Source: SURF-24 sp964537965 (GTDB lineage: Bacteria > Bacteroidota > Ignavibacteria > Ignavibacteriales > SURF-24). From it: DNA of 18,269 bases. Positions within the stretch are counted from its first letter, which is position 1. Each line of letters starts with the position of its first letter. Of this stretch, positions 15,582 through 18,269 are shown one piece after another. The DNA is taken from the NCBI GenBank assembly GCA_964537965.1, contig CAZIDB010000086.1:1-18269 (forward strand), written 5' to 3'. The notes below the pieces were generated by a model. That model saw only the letters and a list, made by a program, of their open reading frames with translations. It made no database searches and had not been told where the DNA came from. Position numbers and translations under genes: made by a program.

Positions 15582-17354
15582 ATGAATCTTAATATAATTG
15601 ATCTGATAATTATTGCAACTTATATGCTTGCAATGATTTTACTTGGTTTGGTAATCCGTAAGCAGGCAACTAAACATCCTGAGGCATACTACCTTGGCGA
15701 CAGAAATATTCCCTGGTGGATGCTAGGGTTATCTGGTTGTTCAAGTTATATTGATATCGGTGGTACAATGGCATTGGTTGGAGCAATGTTTTATCTCGGC
15801 TTAAAGTCAATCTGGATGACTCATATTTTCTGGGGTTGGTTGATAATTTGTTTTTACATGGCGTTCCAGGGAAAATATATCCGCCGCTCCGGTGTTATGA
15901 CTTTTGCCGAGTGGAATGAAACTCGTTTCGGTACAACTAAAGATGCGGAGCTTGCAAGAATATTTGCCGCCTCATTTCTTTTAATCCTGATGATCTGCAA
16001 CCTTATGTTTATGGCAGTTGGTACCGGAAAATTTGCAGAAGAGTTTTTACCATTCGGTAAGATTGAATCTACGGCAATTGTATTTGCAGTGGTTGGAATT
16101 TATGTAACTCTTGGCGGATTCTTTGGAGTAATTCTTACAGACATCTTTCAGACTTTATTAATTTTTATTGGCGCAATTGTTTTAACGGTGATGGCGTTTA
16201 ATCTTGGCGGTAACAGTTTTATATTAACTAAAAATCCGGAGTGGTATTCGCTGGCTCCATCCTGGCAATTGTGGAATGGATATATGAAAGAAGCAGCCCC
16301 GGCGTACCAGCATTTTAATATGTTCGGGCCTGTAATGCTTGCGGGATTTTCATGGTTAATCTTTCGCGTGCTTGCCGGCCCAAACGTTTGGGACTTCCAG
16401 TTTTTCTTAACAACTAAAAGTCCGCGTGACGCTTCTCTTGCCGCCGGAATGTGGACGGTCGGTTATACTCTTCGCTGGATTATTGCCTGTGCATTTCTTT
16501 CTCTTGGTATTTATTATTTTGGTGAACAGGCTGCAGCTAATCCTCAATCCTTTGATGCCGAAAAGATAATGCCTTTCGTTCTTAAAAAACTTCCGGTTGG
16601 TATGCAGGGGTTGTTTATGGCAGTGTTGCTTGCTGCTTTAATGTCCACGCTTAGTGCGATGATAAACGTTACAAGTTCAGTAGCAACAAATGATTTTCTT
16701 AAAAGATATTTTGCAACAAAGCTTAAACCCAAACAGGTTGTAAGATATGGTCAGCTTGCATCAGTCCTTGCAATAATAATTGGATTTATAATGAGCCTTT
16801 TGTTTACAGATATAATTACAGCATGGGAAACGATGATATTTGTTGTGGTAACAATGATCCTTGTTCCTTCTACTTTCAGATGGCACTGGTGGCGTTTCAG
16901 CGCAAAAGCTTTTGTGTGGGGAATGGCTGCATCAACAGTAATAATTGCCCTTCAGAAAATCTTTTTTGCTGATTGGTCTGCCGCTTTAACGCTTGCTGTA
17001 GATATTATCGGCTCATTCATTACAACGCTGATTATTGGGTTCGTATTTAAACCGACTGATATGGAAGTACTGGTAAAGTTTTATTCAAAAGTACGCCCGT
17101 TAGGATTCTGGAAACCTGTACGTCTTGAAGCTGAAAGAAGAGGATTGGTTCCAATTGGAGATAAGATGCCTGCAATGGATGGATTGAATGGAATACTAAC
17201 AATTTTCTTCCAGGTGTCGTTAGCATTAATTCCGTTTTATCTTATTCTCCAGTTCTGGGGAAATATGATGATGTGGATAGGAATCTTCCTTGTTTTAGGA
17301 GTAGTTCTGTACTTTACCTGGTACAAGAATCTCCCGGCAAAGGATGAAGTATAA
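15582..17354 (+). CDS. Divergent sodium:solute symporter with C-terminal extension
   Basis: 590 residues with about 13-15 membrane helices. SSS-family landmarks: an N-terminal helix DLIIIATYMLAMILLGLVI, a PEAYYLGDRNIPWWMLGLSG segment (33-51), MTFAEWNETRFGTTKD, a GFFGVILTDIFQTLLIFIG helix, and LLAALMSTLSAMINVTSSV in place of the usual 'agq-x-gn-x-sa' helix. Near the C-terminus a cytosolic segment (VKFYSKVRPLGFWKPVRLEA, about 490-525) precedes the last two helices, a feature of symporters in bacterial glycan-use clusters. Unlike the carrier at 4505, it lies between two GH38 genes, so mannose or a mannosyl oligosaccharide is the natural guess. GAGGTG at 15571-15576 precedes the ATG. It is only distantly similar to the first symporter, so the two probably have different substrates. 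Confidence 0.9.
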   Translation: MNLNIIDLIIIATYMLAMILLGLVIRKQATKHPEAYYLGDRNIPWWMLGLSGCSSYIDIGGTMALVGAMFYLGLKSIWMTHIFWGWLIICFYMAFQGKYIRRSGVMTFAEWNETRFGTTKDAELARIFAASFLLILMICNLMFMAVGTGKFAEEFLPFGKIESTAIVFAVVGIYVTLGGFFGVILTDIFQTLLIFIGAIVLTVMAFNLGGNSFILTKNPEWYSLAPSWQLWNGYMKEAAPAYQHFNMFGPVMLAGFSWLIFRVLAGPNVWDFQFFLTTKSPRDASLAAGMWTVGYTLRWIIACAFLSLGIYYFGEQAAANPQSFDAEKIMPFVLKKLPVGMQGLFMAVLLAALMSTLSAMINVTSSVATNDFLKRYFATKLKPKQVVRYGQLASVLAIIIGFIMSLLFTDIITAWETMIFVVVTMILVPSTFRWHWWRFSAKAFVWGMAASTVIIALQKIFFADWSAALTLAVDIIGSFITTLIIGFVFKPTDMEVLVKFYSKVRPLGFWKPVRLEAERRGLVPIGDKMPAMDGLNGILTIFFQVSLALIPFYLILQFWGNMMMWIGIFLVLGVVLYFTWYKNLPAKDEV

Positions 17355-17370
17355 TGATATTACTAAATTG

Positions 17371-17390
17371 CCGTCAGCTTTAGCTGACGG
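17371..17390. repeat. REP-like perfect hairpin after the second symporter
   Basis: CCGTCAGCT-TT-AGCTGACGG has two perfect 9-bp arms. It is followed by AGT and a run of A, not T, so it is not a standard + strand terminator, and there is no convergent gene on the other strand. Its high GC content against an AT-rich background and its resemblance in layout to the palindrome at 8713-8730 suggest a mobile or dispersed extragenic palindrome. Confidence 0.5.
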
Positions 17391-17478
17391 AGTAAAAAAA
17401 ATTTCTTATAAACAGAAAGATGAATTAAGTAAATAAAAACATAAGTAAGTAATAAAATTAAACAACTAAGATTTAGTG

Positions 17479-17558
17479 AACTGGAAATGTGAGTCACTAA
17501 TTGGAAACAAATATATTCCAACTCCCAACTCCCAATTCCTAATTTCCAATTTCCAGTT
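17479..17558. repeat. Heptamer tandem repeat array inside an inverted repeat
   Basis: Six consecutive 7-base units run from 17514 to 17555: tattcca, actccca, actccca, attccta, atttcca, atttcca (consensus ANTYCCA). The left flank holds the complementary form, so AACTGGAAAT (17479-17488) pairs exactly with ATTTCCAGTT (17549-17558), and AATTGGAAA (17499-17507) pairs with TTTCCAATT (17543-17551). The 7-base phase and flanking inversion resemble the short tandemly repeated heptamers known from some cyanobacterial and other genomes. The element ends 14 bases before the start of the next gene. Confidence 0.7.
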
Positions 17559-17572
17559 TGAATGAGTATAAC

Positions 17573-18269
17573 ATGAGTACACCAAAGCTTCACTTAATCT
17601 GCAATGCACATCTGGATCCCGTTTGGCAATGGCAATGGGAAGAAGGATGCGCAGAAGCCCTTTCAACTTTTAATACTACAGTACAGATTTTAAAAGAAAA
17701 TGATGAACTTATCTTCAATCATAATGAAGCGGTTCTTTACAGGTGGGTTCAAAAATATAATCCTGTTCTGTTTAAAGAAATCCAGAAACTGGTTGAAGAA
17801 GGACGATGGTGTATAAGCGGCGGCTGGCATCTTCAGCCGGATGTTAATTTGCCTGGTATCGAATCAATCATAAGAAATATTATTGAAGGAAGAAAATTCT
17901 TTAAAGAATATTTTAACGCCGAACCGAAAGTTGCTTATAACTTTGATTCGTTCGGTCACTCAGGCGGATTGCCTCAGGTGCTTAACCTTGCAGGTTATAA
18001 AATGTATGTTCATATGCGCCCGCATCACCCTGAATTAATTCTTCCTGCTTCAATTTATAAATGGCGCGGAGTTGATGGGTCTGAAATTATAAGTTACAGA
18101 ATAGAAGTTGGTCTTTATCATACTGAATATGAAAACATTGAACAAAGATTAAGTGAAGGCGTTGAGCTTGCGCTTAAGTTAAACCGCGATGTAGCAGTGT
18201 TCTGGGGAATAGGTGACCACGGCGGCGGCGCAACCAGAGAAGATCTGAAGAAGATAAATAATTTTAAAG
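17573..18269 (+). CDS. Cytosolic GH38 alpha-mannosidase, N-terminal part (cut by window edge)
   Basis: The frame is open from the ATG at 17573 to the end of the window: 232 residues of a longer protein. There is no signal peptide, so it should act in the cytosol. The GH38 domain begins at once: zinc ligands His13 and Asp15 in NAHLDPVWQWQW, an EEGRWCISGGWHLQPDVNLPG segment, the expected nucleophile Asp125 in YNFDSFGHSGG, and WGIGDHGGGATRED around His216. It shares the active-site plan of the exported enzyme at 12262 but is clearly a different subfamily (phenylalanine-aspartate context, no N-terminal jelly roll). Together they suggest a two-step scheme, with trimming outside and cleavage of imported mannosyl oligosaccharides inside. 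No strong Shine-Dalgarno sequence is seen; a heptamer repeat lies just upstream. Confidence 0.9.
   Translation, partial: MSTPKLHLICNAHLDPVWQWQWEEGCAEALSTFNTTVQILKENDELIFNHNEAVLYRWVQKYNPVLFKEIQKLVEEGRWCISGGWHLQPDVNLPGIESIIRNIIEGRKFFKEYFNAEPKVAYNFDSFGHSGGLPQVLNLAGYKMYVHMRPHHPELILPASIYKWRGVDGSEIISYRIEVGLYHTEYENIEQRLSEGVELALKLNRDVAVFWGIGDHGGGATREDLKKINNFK

Noticed and set aside
17371..17390. Rho-independent terminator of the second symporter gene
   Set aside because: The hairpin is strong but followed by AGT and a run of A on the + strand and by no T run on the minus strand.
17514..17555. CRISPR-like array
   Set aside because: Units are only 7 bases, directly adjacent and degenerate, with no spacers and no cas genes; it is a short tandem repeat.
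17463..17666. Minus-strand open frames encoding NWKLEIRNWELGVG-like peptides
   Set aside because: They are produced by reading the heptamer repeat on the opposite strand and by overlap with the start of the cytosolic GH38 gene.

Overview
The window looks like a chromosomal carbohydrate-use region from an AT-rich, didermic, free-living bacterium of the Bacteroidota/Chlorobiota group. Ignavibacteria-like is my best guess, from overall sequence style, and I am only moderately sure. Supporting points are lipoprotein signal peptides with a Cys lipobox, exported glycoside hydrolases, sodium:solute symporters, palindromic intergenic elements, and clear Shine-Dalgarno sequences (an AGGAGG ahead of the gene at 3048), which most Bacteroidia lack. 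No rRNA, tRNA, CRISPR array, integrase or insertion sequence was seen. All recognised genes are on the + strand, and no gene-free stretch exceeds 300 bases (the longest is about 218).

Layout. (1) 3-683: C-terminal end of a glycoside hydrolase, cut by the window edge. (2) 813-1838: a secreted protein of unknown function. (3) 1879-2910: a LacI-family repressor. It is followed by a well-formed sigma70-type promoter with a perfect 14-bp palindrome of the LacI-operator type just downstream of the -10 box. (4) 3048-4343: a lipoprotein of the M24 (creatinase/aminopeptidase P) fold that lacks most metal ligands, ending at a strong terminator. (5) 4505-6400: a sodium:solute symporter and a small two-helix membrane protein, then a terminator. 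(6) 6527-7681: galactokinase, then a terminator. (7) 7762-11273: a ribose/galactose-type ABC importer (binding lipoprotein, double ATPase, permease). (8) 11281-12246: a SIR2-like protein tightly packed between the importer and the next gene. (9) 12262-15504: an exported GH38 alpha-mannosidase. (10) 15582-17354: a second, divergent sodium:solute symporter. (11) 17355-17572: an intergenic stretch with a perfect hairpin and a degenerate 7-bp tandem repeat. (12) 17573 to the edge: a second GH38 enzyme without a signal peptide.

Taken together the genes suggest a scavenging module. Exported hydrolases trim mannose- and perhaps galactose-containing glycans outside the inner membrane. Two sodium symporters and one ABC importer bring sugars or short oligosaccharides in. 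The cytosolic GH38 enzyme and galactokinase then begin catabolism. No SusC/SusD pair is visible. The gene that fits least is the SIR2-like one: its family is best known for NAD-depleting anti-phage defence, yet here it sits within a sugar operon with only 7 and 15 bases separating it from its neighbours. That is the best candidate for unusual biology, though a role in defence is inference.
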